Below are positions 16,429 through 25,720 of a stretch of DNA of 64,000 nucleotides, piece by piece. Positions within the stretch are counted from its first letter, which is position 1; each line of letters begins with the position of its first letter. A program made the position numbers and the translations under genes. Source of the DNA: Nitrosotalea sp. (GTDB lineage Archaea > Thermoproteota > Nitrososphaeria > Nitrososphaerales > Nitrosopumilaceae); NCBI GenBank assembly GCA_025451075.1, contig JANWLA010000041.1, positions 1-64,000 on the forward strand. Direction: 5' to 3'. The notes under the pieces are model-generated. The model was given only the letters and a program-made list of their open reading frames with translations. It did not search any database and was not told where the DNA came from.

Positions 16429-17935
16429 AATTTTTGATACCACGCTAAGAGACGGCGAGCAGACACCAGGTGTAGCCCTTACTCCAGACCAAAAACTTGC
16501 AATAGCGCAAAAACTCGACGAGTTGGGTGTCGATGCAATTGAAGCAGGATTTCCAATCATATCAGAAGGAGAAAAACAGGCAATCAAGTCAATCACATCA
16601 GCAGGTATGAGAGCAGACATTTGTGGATTGGCAAGAACTGAAAGAAAAGATATCGATGCAGCAGTTGCAGTCGGGCTAAATTACATCCACACTTTCATTG
16701 CAACATCTGACATACATTTACAATACAAACTAAAGCTAACAAGAGAGCAAGCATTAGCAAAAGCAGTTGATGCGGTACAATATGCAAAATCACTTGGCTT
16801 GAAGGTAGAGTTTTCAGCAGAGGATGCAACAAGAACAGACAGAGAATTTCTAAAAAAAATATTCAATGCAGTAACAGAAGCAGGTGCTGACAGACTAGAC
16901 ATTCCGGATACGGTAGGCTATTCCACTCCACAATACATTGCAGCAATCACAAGAGATACAATTGACGCAACTCACTTGCCTGTCAGCGTACACTGTCATA
17001 ATGACTTTGGGTTAGCAGTAGCAAATGCAATATCTGCAATACAAGCTGGTGCACAATGTGCACATGTTACAATAAACGGAATTGGTGAGAGGGCAGGCAA
17101 TGCATCATTAGAAGAACTAGTGATGGGGTTGCAGTGCCTCCAATTTGATAAAAAATATGAGACCAACATCAACACCAAACTTCTCTACGAGACCTCTAGA
17201 TTTATCTCAAAGACAGTTGGCGTTCATGTCCAGCCAAACAAGGCAATCGTGGGAGAAAATGCATTTGGTCATGAATCAGGAATCCACACACACGGTGTAC
17301 TAAGCAACCCATTGACCTACGAGCCAATCAGTCCAGAACTTGTAGGCAGAACAAGATGGTTCCAGGTAGGAAAGCATGCAGGAGCACATGGAATATCATC
17401 TATGCTTGAAGAGTATGGTATCCAACCCTCAAAGGAGCAGGCTCATGAAATTTTAGACAAGGTCAAAAAACTCGGTGATTTAGGAAAACATGTAACTGAT
17501 GTTGAGCTACTAAGCATAGCAGGAGAAATCATGCAACAACCAGGGTTGAAGAGAATGGTTCACCTAGTTGGCTTTTCAGTATCAACAGGCATTGGAAACA
17601 TGCCATATGCATTTGTAAAATTAAACATTGAAGGTAAGGACTTTATCGGTACAGATTATGGTGTAGGCCCAGTAGATGCATCAATTAATGCAATACAAAA
17701 AATCACTGGAGAGATATCAAAGGTTAGAATCAAGGACTATAGACTAGAATCCATCTCAGGAGGATCAGAGGCCTTGTGTGAAGTTACAATAAAAGTAGAA
17801 GACCCATATGGCAACCAAGCATCTGCAAAATCAGTAGGAGAAGATATTGTAATTACAAGTGTACAGGCAATGATAGATGGCATAAACAGAATCATGCTCA
17901 AAAAAATTCTCAAGCAAAAAAACCTGGGACAGTAA
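16412..17935 (+). CDS. leuA: 2-isopropylmalate synthase
   Basis: This enzyme condenses acetyl-CoA with 2-oxoisovalerate, the first step unique to leucine. The HMGL-like barrel starts with FDTTLRDGEQTPG, and the HxH metal motif is in VHCHNDFGLA. The substrate-region motif reads IEAGFP, as in LeuA, not EAGSAV as in the related citramalate synthase, so LeuA is preferred. The C-terminal (about 380-507) is the allosteric LeuA dimer domain. The start is either of two closely spaced ATGs (16412 or 16418). It abuts leuB without a gap. Confidence 0.92.
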   Translation: MKMKVRIFDTTLRDGEQTPGVALTPDQKLAIAQKLDELGVDAIEAGFPIISEGEKQAIKSITSAGMRADICGLARTERKDIDAAVAVGLNYIHTFIATSDIHLQYKLKLTREQALAKAVDAVQYAKSLGLKVEFSAEDATRTDREFLKKIFNAVTEAGADRLDIPDTVGYSTPQYIAAITRDTIDATHLPVSVHCHNDFGLAVANAISAIQAGAQCAHVTINGIGERAGNASLEELVMGLQCLQFDKKYETNINTKLLYETSRFISKTVGVHVQPNKAIVGENAFGHESGIHTHGVLSNPLTYEPISPELVGRTRWFQVGKHAGAHGISSMLEEYGIQPSKEQAHEILDKVKKLGDLGKHVTDVELLSIAGEIMQQPGLKRMVHLVGFSVSTGIGNMPYAFVKLNIEGKDFIGTDYGVGPVDASINAIQKITGEISKVRIKDYRLESISGGSEALCEVTIKVEDPYGNQASAKSVGEDIVITSVQAMIDGINRIMLKKILKQKNLGQ

Positions 17936-18952
17936 ATGTACAAGATATCACTCATTACGGGTGACGGCATAGGCCCGGAATTATCAGAATCAGTTATTTC
18001 GGTACTGGATACAGTAAACGACAAGCTTGGAGTAAAGATTGAGGTAACAAAGCTAGAGGCAGGCGATGCAGCGCTCAAAAAAACTGGCAAGGCATTGCCA
18101 GACCAAACACTGGATACAATAAAAAAATCAGATGCATGCCTCAAGGCACCAGTTGGGGAAAGCGCTGCAGACGTAATTGTAGTTCTTAGAAGATTGCTAG
18201 ACCTGTATGCAAACATCAGGCCTGCCAAGTCTTATCCAAACATGCCAGCATTAAAGGAAAATATCGACATGGTCATAGTCAGGGAAAATACAGAGGACTT
18301 GTACACAGGCATGGAGTTTGATGTCGGTGAAACCACAATTGCATTGCGTACCATATCAAAGAGCGCATCTGAGAGGATTGCAAGATATGCATTTGATACT
18401 GCAGTACAGCGAGACAAGAAAAGAAAGGTCACCTGTGTCCACAAGTCAAATGTAATGAAAAAAACAGACGGATTATTTGCAAAGACATGTGAAGATATAG
18501 CAAAAAGTTACCCACAGATTGCATTTGAGCACATGTATGTTGATGCATGTGCCATGAATCTAATAAGACAGCCTGAATCTTTTGATGTCATAGTTACCAC
18601 CAACTTGTTTGGCGACATTTTATCAGATGAGGCATCACAGGTTGTGGGTGGACTAGGGATGGCGCCAGCTGCAAACATTGGGGACAAATTTGCATTGTTT
18701 GAACCAGTCCATGGTGCAGCATTTGACATTGCAGGAAAAGATATTGCAAACCCATCATCGTTTATCTTGTCTGCAAAGATGATGTTTGAGTGGCTTGGCA
18801 TAAAAAATAACGACAAGTCATGTTATAATGTTGCAAGAAAAATCGAGGATGCAGTTTACGGAATTGTCAAGGACGGAATAAAGACAAAAGACATTGGCGG
18901 CAACAAGAGCACAAGAGAATTTACGCAAAACGTAATATCGCGCATCACTTGA
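17936..18952 (+). CDS. leuB: isopropylmalate/isocitrate dehydrogenase family protein
   Basis: A decarboxylating beta-hydroxyacid dehydrogenase (338 residues). Motifs: ITGDGIGPEL at the N-terminus, VIVRENTEDLY, and the metal-binding aspartate motif in TTNLFGDILSDEASQ. It follows leuA directly, so 3-isopropylmalate is the likely substrate; homoisocitrate or isocitrate cannot be excluded by sequence. leuC/leuD, ilvC and ilvD are not in the window. Its 3' end overlaps the convergent zinc-ribbon membrane gene by 8 nt. Confidence 0.88.
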   Translation: MYKISLITGDGIGPELSESVISVLDTVNDKLGVKIEVTKLEAGDAALKKTGKALPDQTLDTIKKSDACLKAPVGESAADVIVVLRRLLDLYANIRPAKSYPNMPALKENIDMVIVRENTEDLYTGMEFDVGETTIALRTISKSASERIARYAFDTAVQRDKKRKVTCVHKSNVMKKTDGLFAKTCEDIAKSYPQIAFEHMYVDACAMNLIRQPESFDVIVTTNLFGDILSDEASQVVGGLGMAPAANIGDKFALFEPVHGAAFDIAGKDIANPSSFILSAKMMFEWLGIKNNDKSCYNVARKIEDAVYGIVKDGIKTKDIGGNKSTREFTQNVISRIT

Positions 18953-19286
18953 GGTCAGACACAGGTGGCTCTCTTGACCAGAAAAACATTGCAAGGCTGA
19001 TTGGAACCATTATCATTATTGCAACTCCAAGTGAGATCCAATAGAATGTTGGATCGATTCCCTTTATCAGCGGAACTGGAAATACAGTATAAGCCCAGAC
19101 AAATGCAATAAAGCCCAACAGTACTTTATTTTTCTTGAAGATTCGCCATCCAAGTTTTCTTTTGGCAATATAGCAACGCTTACACCTTGTACGGTCATCA
19201 GTCATGCACGAAGTGCAACAGTGCTTGTCGCAAAAGTAGCATGTCCTATCCCCAAACTCAGAGCCGCAGAAATCACACTGTCGCAC
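18945..19286 (-). CDS. zinc-ribbon membrane protein
   Basis: A 113-residue protein with a cysteine/histidine-rich N-terminus (CDFCGSEFGDRTCYFCDKHC then CTSC and CKRC), likely binding two zinc ions, like a B-box/AN1-type module. Two membrane helices follow (VLLGFIAFVWAYTVFPV and FYWISLGVAIMIMVPISLAMF). It presumably sits with the zinc domain in the cytosol. Function unknown. Confidence 0.72.
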   Translation of the reverse strand: MRQCDFCGSEFGDRTCYFCDKHCCTSCMTDDRTRCKRCYIAKRKLGWRIFKKNKVLLGFIAFVWAYTVFPVPLIKGIDPTFYWISLGVAIMIMVPISLAMFFWSREPPVSDLK

Positions 19287-19319
19287 AACACATTGTTGAT
19301 TTGGTCAAAATTTATCTTT

Positions 19320-20609
19320 TTATGGAAATAGCCTTTCAGGGTCACGAGGATACAGCACCACCTCTCGCACATTATCAATTTGAGTCAAAACTGCCATTAG
19401 TCTATCAAGGCCCAATCCCCATCCAGAGTGAGGCGGCATTCCCCAGTCAAATGCCTTCAAGTGGTCTTCAAACTGTGCAGGGTCAAGTCCTTGCTCTACA
19501 AGCCTTGCCCTAATCTTTGCAGGGTCATGAAGTCTTCTCCCTCCAGAAGATAGCTCCAGATACCCATACTGCAGGTCAAACGATTTTGAAACCTCGGGGT
19601 CGTCTTCTTTTTCGTAAATATAAAATGGCTTTAGCTTGAGCGGCCAGTCAGTCAAAAAGTAAAATCCGGGATGAATTTCTCCCAACGTTCTCAGATGTGA
19701 ATCAAGCAAGTCATCTCCAAATGCAAGAGGAAGCCCCTTCTTGCCAAGATCTTCAATTGCCTGCTTATATGTCACCCTTTCAAAAGGCACTGATGGTTTT
19801 TTGATTTCAATTCCTAGATTCTTGATGTCTTGCGCACAGTTCTTTTCCACGTGATCAAATACAGATACGATTAGCTGTTCTAAAATTTCCATGACATCAG
19901 TGTAATCCATAAACGCAGATTCAATGTCAACACTTGTAAATTCAGTCAAGTGTCTTACAGTGTGGGATTTTTCAGCCCTGTAAAAAGATGATATCTCAAA
20001 TATTCTTTCAAGACCCAGTGTGAGTTGTTCCTTGTAAAGCTGTGGGCTCTGTGCAAGATATGCTTGCTTGTCAAAATATTTCATGGAGAAAAGATTTGCA
20101 CCACCTTCGCTTGCACTGCCAATAATTTTCGGAGTGTTTACTTCAAGAAATCCCTTGTCAGAAAGCATCTTGCGTATGCACAAGAGAACATTGTGTCGTA
20201 TCTTGAATATTGATGCAGTCCTTTGATTGCGAAGATCAAGTGCCCTTGCGTTTAGCCTATTGTCGATTCCACTCTCAAGTCTGCCAAGCGGATCAATTGG
20301 CAGTGGATGAAGTGCACGGGACAAGATTTCAATTTTTTCTGCCTTGATCTCAAATGCAAAGTCACGCGCTTTAGATTCTTGCACTGCACCAGTAACTAGA
20401 ACTACGCTTTGGCGCGTGAGGTCTTTTACTTGAAGCAAGTTTTCAGGGCCTGCAACCACAATTTGTGATACGCCGGTAACATCACGTAAAGTGATAAACG
20501 AGAGTTTCCCTAGTTCCCTCAAATCTTCCACCCAGCCGCCGACTATTACTTTTTGTCCCTTCATGTCAGGACCTAGTGCGCCAATGTTGTGCGTTTTTTT
20601 AATATCCAT
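19320..20609 (-). CDS. aspS: aspartyl-tRNA synthetase (archaeal type)
   Basis: A class IIb synthetase of 429 residues, charging tRNA(Asp) and possibly tRNA(Asn). An N-terminal OB-fold (about 15-105) precedes the catalytic core. Motif 2 is FYRAEKSHTVRHLTEFT and motif 3 is GWGLGLDRLMAVL. The length and absence of the bacterial insertion domain identify the archaeal/eukaryotic form. In archaea without AsnRS this form is usually non-discriminating; that is not decidable here. The gene immediately upstream on the same strand is the zinc/KH-like protein, 11 nt away. Confidence 0.94.
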   Translation of the reverse strand: MDIKKTHNIGALGPDMKGQKVIVGGWVEDLRELGKLSFITLRDVTGVSQIVVAGPENLLQVKDLTRQSVVLVTGAVQESKARDFAFEIKAEKIEILSRALHPLPIDPLGRLESGIDNRLNARALDLRNQRTASIFKIRHNVLLCIRKMLSDKGFLEVNTPKIIGSASEGGANLFSMKYFDKQAYLAQSPQLYKEQLTLGLERIFEISSFYRAEKSHTVRHLTEFTSVDIESAFMDYTDVMEILEQLIVSVFDHVEKNCAQDIKNLGIEIKKPSVPFERVTYKQAIEDLGKKGLPLAFGDDLLDSHLRTLGEIHPGFYFLTDWPLKLKPFYIYEKEDDPEVSKSFDLQYGYLELSSGGRRLHDPAKIRARLVEQGLDPAQFEDHLKAFDWGMPPHSGWGLGLDRLMAVLTQIDNVREVVLYPRDPERLFP

Positions 20610-20620
20610 TAGATTTTTCC

Positions 20621-21172
20621 TTACTTTCTTTCAAATTCCACTACTAGTTCTATCTTTCGAAGATCGTGAGCTATTGCAACTACCTTATCCACATCTATTG
20701 GAAATCGCGGTGTCTTTTTGCCAGATACGATAACCTTGGTTTTTTGAAGACCCCCAAGAGCCCAGACTTGATTTATTCCAAGTATCTTGATTGGGAAAAA
20801 TACGTCTTCAATGAATTTTTTGTCATCAGAGCCATGGTGCACAAGCCAAATCTTTCCATCAAACTCGCCTTGGAGTATGCGGTATAGTTCCCTGCTTTGG
20901 CGAACCGTCATGATATCAGGGCTGTTAAGGTACAGGACATAGTTCCCGTTAGACCCTCTGCAGGAGTTTAGCGTGAATTTTTCTATTTGCGGTATTTTCT
21001 GGGAAAGTTTGACCAGCTTTATTGATGCGTCCACATCTGCCTTGGTAAGTGTCCCTTGATCGAGCTTTGACTCACACTGTGGGCACAGTATGCCGTTCAT
21101 TGCATCAAAGTTACAAATCGGTGTCCTCAAGGAAATCGATTTTTTGCTTGCAAAAACTAGAAGATAAACCAT
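20621..21172 (-). CDS. zinc-finger protein, possibly NusA/KH-like
   Basis: A 183-residue protein, apparently cytosolic. The N-terminus carries a CxxC zinc pair with an upstream cysteine (TPICNFDAMNGILCPQC). The C-terminal half (VWALGGLQKTKVIVSG to LRKIELVVEF) has the alpha/beta pattern of a KH-like RNA-binding domain. I recall a conserved archaeal family annotated as NusA-like transcription factor with this N-terminus, but the assignment is from memory. It lies upstream of aspS in the same direction. Confidence 0.6.
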   Translation of the reverse strand: MVYLLVFASKKSISLRTPICNFDAMNGILCPQCESKLDQGTLTKADVDASIKLVKLSQKIPQIEKFTLNSCRGSNGNYVLYLNSPDIMTVRQSRELYRILQGEFDGKIWLVHHGSDDKKFIEDVFFPIKILGINQVWALGGLQKTKVIVSGKKTPRFPIDVDKVVAIAHDLRKIELVVEFERK

Positions 21173-21238
21173 GCGAAAATAGGTTCTGTATAATCTTCGG
21201 TGTATTTTCTTTGCGTATAAAAGCAGTTGATCGTTTTT

Positions 21239-21451
21239 CTATTTCCTAGTATTCCATACATTATATTTTCGCAGGCAAAACAGAATGTTGATCAGTATTA
21301 CCACCCCAAAGATAACAAAGAGAAGTGGGATGGCTATCGATGATTGATTAGACATTACTCCATCTTTGTGTATTACAATGTAGGAAATTATTGAATATAA
21401 TACCGTGATAATAACAACTCGTACAGTGAGTTCAGTAGCAATAGTTGTCAT
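21239..21451 (-). CDS. small two-helix membrane protein (70 aa)
   Basis: The frame has two clear hydrophobic stretches (VVIITVLYSIISYIVI and IAIPLLFVIFGVVILINILFC) separated by a short polar loop with HKDGVMSNQ, and a basic tail. No motif suggests a function. It is flanked by non-overlapping genes and has an AT-rich upstream region, so it is probably real. Confidence 0.5.
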   Translation of the reverse strand: MTTIATELTVRVVIITVLYSIISYIVIHKDGVMSNQSSIAIPLLFVIFGVVILINILFCLRKYNVWNTRK

Positions 21452-21550
21452 AAGAGAATGGCATAGTCAAAGATTAATGAAGGTGCTGATAATTGCCACC
21501 AAAAACAGATAGTTGAAAACTCAAATGTACTACTAATTCATACGGTATCC

Positions 21551-22486
21551 ATGGTCACGTTATCTGTAGAGGATTTATCCGTAAAATACCAAAGCCAGGG
21601 AAAGATAGTGCATGCTGTAGACCATGTCTCGTTTTCGTTTGACAAAACCGAGTCCCTTGGAATAGCAGGTGAGAGCGGCTGCGGCAAGAGTACACTTGGC
21701 CTTGCAGTCATGAAAACCCTGCAGGAAAACGCCAGTGTCTCAGGCAAGATTATTTTTGATGGTACACAAATACTTGCAGTATCAGATTCTGAATTTACAA
21801 AAGAGATCAGGTGGAAGCAGATATCAATGATATTCCAGGGAGCAATGAATTCCCTTGATCCCGTATTTACAATAAAAAAACAATTCGAAGAGATCCTAAA
21901 AAAACACAATTTCCAGGAAGACCACATCAAGACAATAGAGCATGCAATATCCACAGTCGGGCTGCCGCATTCAGTCTTGGACAAGTACCCACACGAGATA
22001 AGCGGCGGAATGAAGCAGCGTGTGATCATTGCCATGTCTCTTATTTTAAAGCCAATGATGGTCATTGCAGACGAGCCTACCACAGCACTTGATGTGCTGG
22101 TCCAAGCACAGATCATGATTTTATTGAAAAAACTCAAAAAAGAAGGCCTGTCGATTGTATTAATCTCGCATGACTTGGGCATAATTTCTGAGATTGCAGA
22201 AAAAGTTGGAATCATGTATGCTGGACAGATAGTAGAGTTTGGTGACATGAAAGAGATTTACAAAAATCCAAAGCATCCATACACAATAGCACTGCTTGAT
22301 TCCATACCAAAGATACAGGAATCAAAAAGTATTACGCCCCTGAAAGGAAATCCCCCAAGCCTTGTAAACCCGCCAGGCGGATGCAGGTTTTATGACAGAT
22401 GCCCCAAGGCCATGGAAAAGTGCAAAAAGGATCCTCCCAAAATAAAAACGGCAACAGGTTTTGTCATGTGCTGGCTACACGAATAA
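21551..22486 (+). CDS. oligopeptide-type ABC transporter ATPase (OppD-like)
   Basis: An ATP-binding subunit of a peptide/nickel-type importer (311 residues). Walker A GESGCGKSTLG, signature ISGGMKQR, Walker B MVIADEPTTALD and the switch His in LISHDLG are present. The C-terminal Opp-type cysteine region (GGCRFYDRCPKAMEKC) is characteristic of the OppD/DppD subfamily. Its partner ATPase (OppF-like) is not adjacent but 2.3 kb downstream, and no permease or binding protein is in the window. Confidence 0.9.
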   Translation: MVTLSVEDLSVKYQSQGKIVHAVDHVSFSFDKTESLGIAGESGCGKSTLGLAVMKTLQENASVSGKIIFDGTQILAVSDSEFTKEIRWKQISMIFQGAMNSLDPVFTIKKQFEEILKKHNFQEDHIKTIEHAISTVGLPHSVLDKYPHEISGGMKQRVIIAMSLILKPMMVIADEPTTALDVLVQAQIMILLKKLKKEGLSIVLISHDLGIISEIAEKVGIMYAGQIVEFGDMKEIYKNPKHPYTIALLDSIPKIQESKSITPLKGNPPSLVNPPGGCRFYDRCPKAMEKCKKDPPKIKTATGFVMCWLHE

Positions 22487-22520
22487 AACTAGTTAAAAAT
22501 CTAAAATTTACTATAGAATT

Positions 22521-23450
22521 TTACTTGAGGCCTGTGCCGTTATAGTAAGAGTTGTAGACCTGCAATGCATTTGCCATAGAAACTTGTTGTGCTTGTGCAA
22601 GCATTGTGTTTCTGTCTGCACCGTTTTCATCAGTTGTTACATCGGTTAATCCGTAATAGTTTGATTGCAACAATGCAAGGTGTCTTTCGTGAATCTGGTC
22701 AAATATGATTACTGCCTTTTCTAAAGCATATGCTTGTTGTGGACTCAGGTTGCGGCCACCATTGTCCTGTTCGTTTGTGACAGAGTTTGGCTTGTATGTG
22801 AATTGTGTTGGGTCAACATACTGGCTCAAGTCAACGTATACTTGATCAGTTTTTGCAAGTTGGCTTACCAAGGCTGCTGCCTGGGCTTCGCCAGCATCCA
22901 TATTTTGTGTAATCTGTGTTTGTCTATCATAAGTTGCAACAGAATCAGTTGTTGGACCTGCTTGGAAGTTTGCATAGTTTTGTTGAATCTTGACTAGTTG
23001 GTTGATTACATCTTGGGCTTGTGTAAGTGATGATGACTTTGCGGCATCAATCATTGCAGTTCTGTCTCTGCCCTGAGTATCAGTTGTAGTATCATTTAGT
23101 CCTGCATAATCAGTTGATTGGATATCTGCTAATTGTCTAACGTGAATATTGTCAAATTGTGCGATTGCATTTTGTAATGAAACTTGTGCTTGTGCATCAA
23201 TGTTTCTTCCTCTGCTTGTCTCATCAGTAGTAACGCTGGTAAGTCCAGACCAGTTGCTCTTTGATTGATCCATGTTTGCAAACTGGTAGTAGCTCATGTA
23301 TGTTGCCATGGCTTTTTGTTCTGCCGCCTGTTGTCTAGCAGCTATATCTGACCAAGGGTCATCTGCAAAGACTGCGTGATTCAAGTAAATTGATCCTGCA
23401 CTGAATAATAGTCCTGTAATCATTACAATTGCAAGTAACTGGAATTTCAC
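22521..23450 (-). CDS. secreted repeat protein of unknown function
   Basis: A 309-residue exported protein. A signal peptide (about residues 1-29, ending ...HAVFAD) is followed by at least three recognisable repeats with the core GLTSVTTDE, GLNDTTTDT and GLTDVTTDEN, each followed by GR/RD-R(N/T) and a helical A/Q-rich stretch. A fourth, more degenerate copy (PNSVTNEQDNGGRN) lies between. No membrane anchor at the C-terminus. It is inserted, on the opposite strand, between the two Opp-type ATPase genes. I do not recognise the repeat family. Confidence 0.8.
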   Translation of the reverse strand: MKFQLLAIVMITGLLFSAGSIYLNHAVFADDPWSDIAARQQAAEQKAMATYMSYYQFANMDQSKSNWSGLTSVTTDETSRGRNIDAQAQVSLQNAIAQFDNIHVRQLADIQSTDYAGLNDTTTDTQGRDRTAMIDAAKSSSLTQAQDVINQLVKIQQNYANFQAGPTTDSVATYDRQTQITQNMDAGEAQAAALVSQLAKTDQVYVDLSQYVDPTQFTYKPNSVTNEQDNGGRNLSPQQAYALEKAVIIFDQIHERHLALLQSNYYGLTDVTTDENGADRNTMLAQAQQVSMANALQVYNSYYNGTGLK

Positions 23451-23708
23451 GAATTTCTCTCATATCTTATGCCTTTTAAAACTTTGCGATGATCAGATTT
23501 TTGCCTGCTGATCGCTGTGTGAAATAACGCTGCACATAGTAATGGTACACAAATTAGAACTTGGCCGATTAAAAGATGCTACCACTTGGAATCTTGTCAA
23601 ATAAAAATTGGATAAACTTTCAAGCAATTTCATAAATCAATTATAAAATATTATGTTAAATTGAAATTTAATCAAAGCCTATATTCTCTAAAATCAATTT
23701 GGGGTGTA

Positions 23709-24698
23709 ATGACAAAAAACATTGCAGTCACAATCATTCTTGTAGTATCAATGATTACAATTGCAGGAGTGCAACCAATTTGGGCACAGGGCACAAACAA
23801 ACTGGATGTTCTCAATCTCCAAGTCAGCCCAGGTGTGATCAAAGTTGGAGATACGTTTTCAATTAATGCAACACTTGTCAACAATTCTACTGATACCATA
23901 ACAGTTCACAATAGCTGTGGAGGAGCGTTTTCAGTAGTTTTTGACAACCATGCCACAGTCAACTTGAAAAAAATATGCAACTGGATGGCAATCCAAATAA
24001 TATTACAACCAGGACAGAACACCACTGTAACAAGTCAATACTCCAATCTTGAATACAATGCAACCTTAGCTGGCGCGGCAAATGCAAATGTAACATTCTC
24101 ATATGATACACGGGACCAATCAACCCCTCAAGTGTTAAACAATACAGTTTCAAAATCACTTGTGTTTACAATATATGATAAAACTAATCAGACAAATGTT
24201 GGACAGACAGTCATGCCACCACTTGAACAATTCAGATCAGGGATTGCTGCAGACAGTGTCCAGTGCAAACAGGGTCTGCAATTAATTTTCAAAGCATCTG
24301 ATGATTCTCCAGCATGTGTAACTTCTTCTGCTGCAACTAGACTTGCTTTGTGGGGATGGGCAAAATCAGCAGGTCAGCAACCCCCAGTGCAAGGCGTACC
24401 AGGGATTGGAGCCATCACCCTAGAGAACAATGGCAAATCAATTAGTTTCAATAAAGGCGACAGATTTCTCTTAAAACTTGGCAACAGTTTTCTGTGGAAT
24501 GTCCAGAGTGACAACCAGACAGTTGTAAGCAGGGTGGTTGACATCATGGCAACCAAAGATTCCCAAGGAGTTTACATAATCCACAATGCAGGCAATGCAA
24601 CATTGACTGGCATAGGAGATCCATTGTGCCGCACATCATCACCGCAATGTGAGATAGCTTCAATTCTATTCAAGGTAAACATCACAGCATCACCATAA
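23709..24698 (+). CDS. secreted protein with Ig-like domain and two-cysteine module
   Basis: I place the start at ATG 23709, giving MTKNIAVTIILVVSM, a proper signal peptide ending IWAQG. The ORF track's TTG start at 23661 would lie before the expected transcript start from the TATA element ttataaaat (about 23641). Residues about 25-160 form an Ig-like domain (NLQVSPGVIKVGDTF, FDNHATVNL) clearly related to the N-terminus of the 469-residue protein at 45947-47356. A PPLEQFRSG...C-x16-C module follows, then a beta-rich C-terminal domain with a cysteine pair. Extracellular, function unknown. Confidence 0.78.
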   Translation: MTKNIAVTIILVVSMITIAGVQPIWAQGTNKLDVLNLQVSPGVIKVGDTFSINATLVNNSTDTITVHNSCGGAFSVVFDNHATVNLKKICNWMAIQIILQPGQNTTVTSQYSNLEYNATLAGAANANVTFSYDTRDQSTPQVLNNTVSKSLVFTIYDKTNQTNVGQTVMPPLEQFRSGIAADSVQCKQGLQLIFKASDDSPACVTSSAATRLALWGWAKSAGQQPPVQGVPGIGAITLENNGKSISFNKGDRFLLKLGNSFLWNVQSDNQTVVSRVVDIMATKDSQGVYIIHNAGNATLTGIGDPLCRTSSPQCEIASILFKVNITASP

Positions 24699-24754
24699 AC
24701 CCACAGGCGGAAACGGTAAAACGCTTGATATATTTGAAAACATACAAGAAAAGA

Positions 24755-25720
24755 ATGGAAGAGATTCTTTCAGTCAAGAATTTAAAAAAATATTTTGTAA
24801 AAAAGGGATTCACCGGTGCAGACAAGGAAGTTACAAGGGTTGCAGATGACATCTCATTTTCAATTAAAAACGCCGAGACCTTGGTACTGGCAGGAGAATC
24901 AGGTTCTGGCAAGACCACAATTGCACGATTGATACTGCGAGCACTAGAGCCAGATTCTGGAACCATAAGTTTTGACGGCCAAGAGATAACAAATCAAAAA
25001 GACCACCTAGAAAAGATTAGGCTTGGATGCCAGATGGTTCACCAGGATCCTTACGCATCAATTAATCCAAGGATGACCGTACTTGATATCATAAGAGAGC
25101 CGCTTGAAATTCACCACATTGCAAACAAGGAAGAAAGAAACCGCTTGGCATTACAAGCACTCGGACAAGTAAAGCTAGAGCCAGTGCAAGATATTGCGCA
25201 AAAATATCCCCACATGCTATCAGGCGGTCAAAGGCAGCGAGTCGCAATAGCCCGTGCAATTGTAACAAATCCAAAACTTGTCATAGCAGACGAGCCAGTC
25301 TCCATGCTTGATGTATCAGTAAGAATTGGCATACTGGAGCTGATAAAAGAATTACAGCAAAAACACGGAATCTCTTTTTTATACATAACACATGACCTGT
25401 CCACTTCACGATACATTGGTCACAGGATTGCAATTTTGTATCTTGGAAAAATTATAGAAACAGGACCGATTGACGAAGTGCTATCCAGTCCACATCACCC
25501 ATACACCCAGGCACTCTTGGATTCAATCTCAGAGCCAGACCCAGACAATCTACACCGAGACAAAAAGATACGCATCAATGAGCCTTCACATGTGGACATA
25601 TACCAAGGCTGCAGGTTCAGGGCAAGATGTCCCTATGCAATTGACACATGCAAGCAAGAACCAGAACTTGAAAAAGTTTCAGAGAACAGACACGTGGCGT
25701 GCTTTGTCAAGATAAACTAG
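24755..25720 (+). CDS. oligopeptide-type ABC transporter ATPase (OppF-like)
   Basis: The second ATPase of an Opp/Dpp-type importer. From ATG 24755 it reads MEEILSVKNLKKYF; the upstream TTG of the ORF track adds an atypical tail. Walker A GESGSGKTTIA, signature LSGGQRQR and Walker B VIADEPVSMLD are complete, as is the C-terminal Opp motif CRFRARCPYAIDTC. It is convergent with smc, with stop codons about 4 nt apart or overlapping. Confidence 0.9.
   Translation: MEEILSVKNLKKYFVKKGFTGADKEVTRVADDISFSIKNAETLVLAGESGSGKTTIARLILRALEPDSGTISFDGQEITNQKDHLEKIRLGCQMVHQDPYASINPRMTVLDIIREPLEIHHIANKEERNRLALQALGQVKLEPVQDIAQKYPHMLSGGQRQRVAIARAIVTNPKLVIADEPVSMLDVSVRIGILELIKELQQKHGISFLYITHDLSTSRYIGHRIAILYLGKIIETGPIDEVLSSPHHPYTQALLDSISEPDPDNLHRDKKIRINEPSHVDIYQGCRFRARCPYAIDTCKQEPELEKVSENRHVACFVKIN

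Noticed and set aside
17737-18228. 163-aa minus-strand ORF across the leuA-leuB junction
   Set aside because: Overlaps two well-supported coding genes and has no promoter or motif.
21538-22248. 236-aa minus-strand ORF
   Set aside because: Antisense shadow of the OppD-like ATPase gene, which has all ABC motifs.
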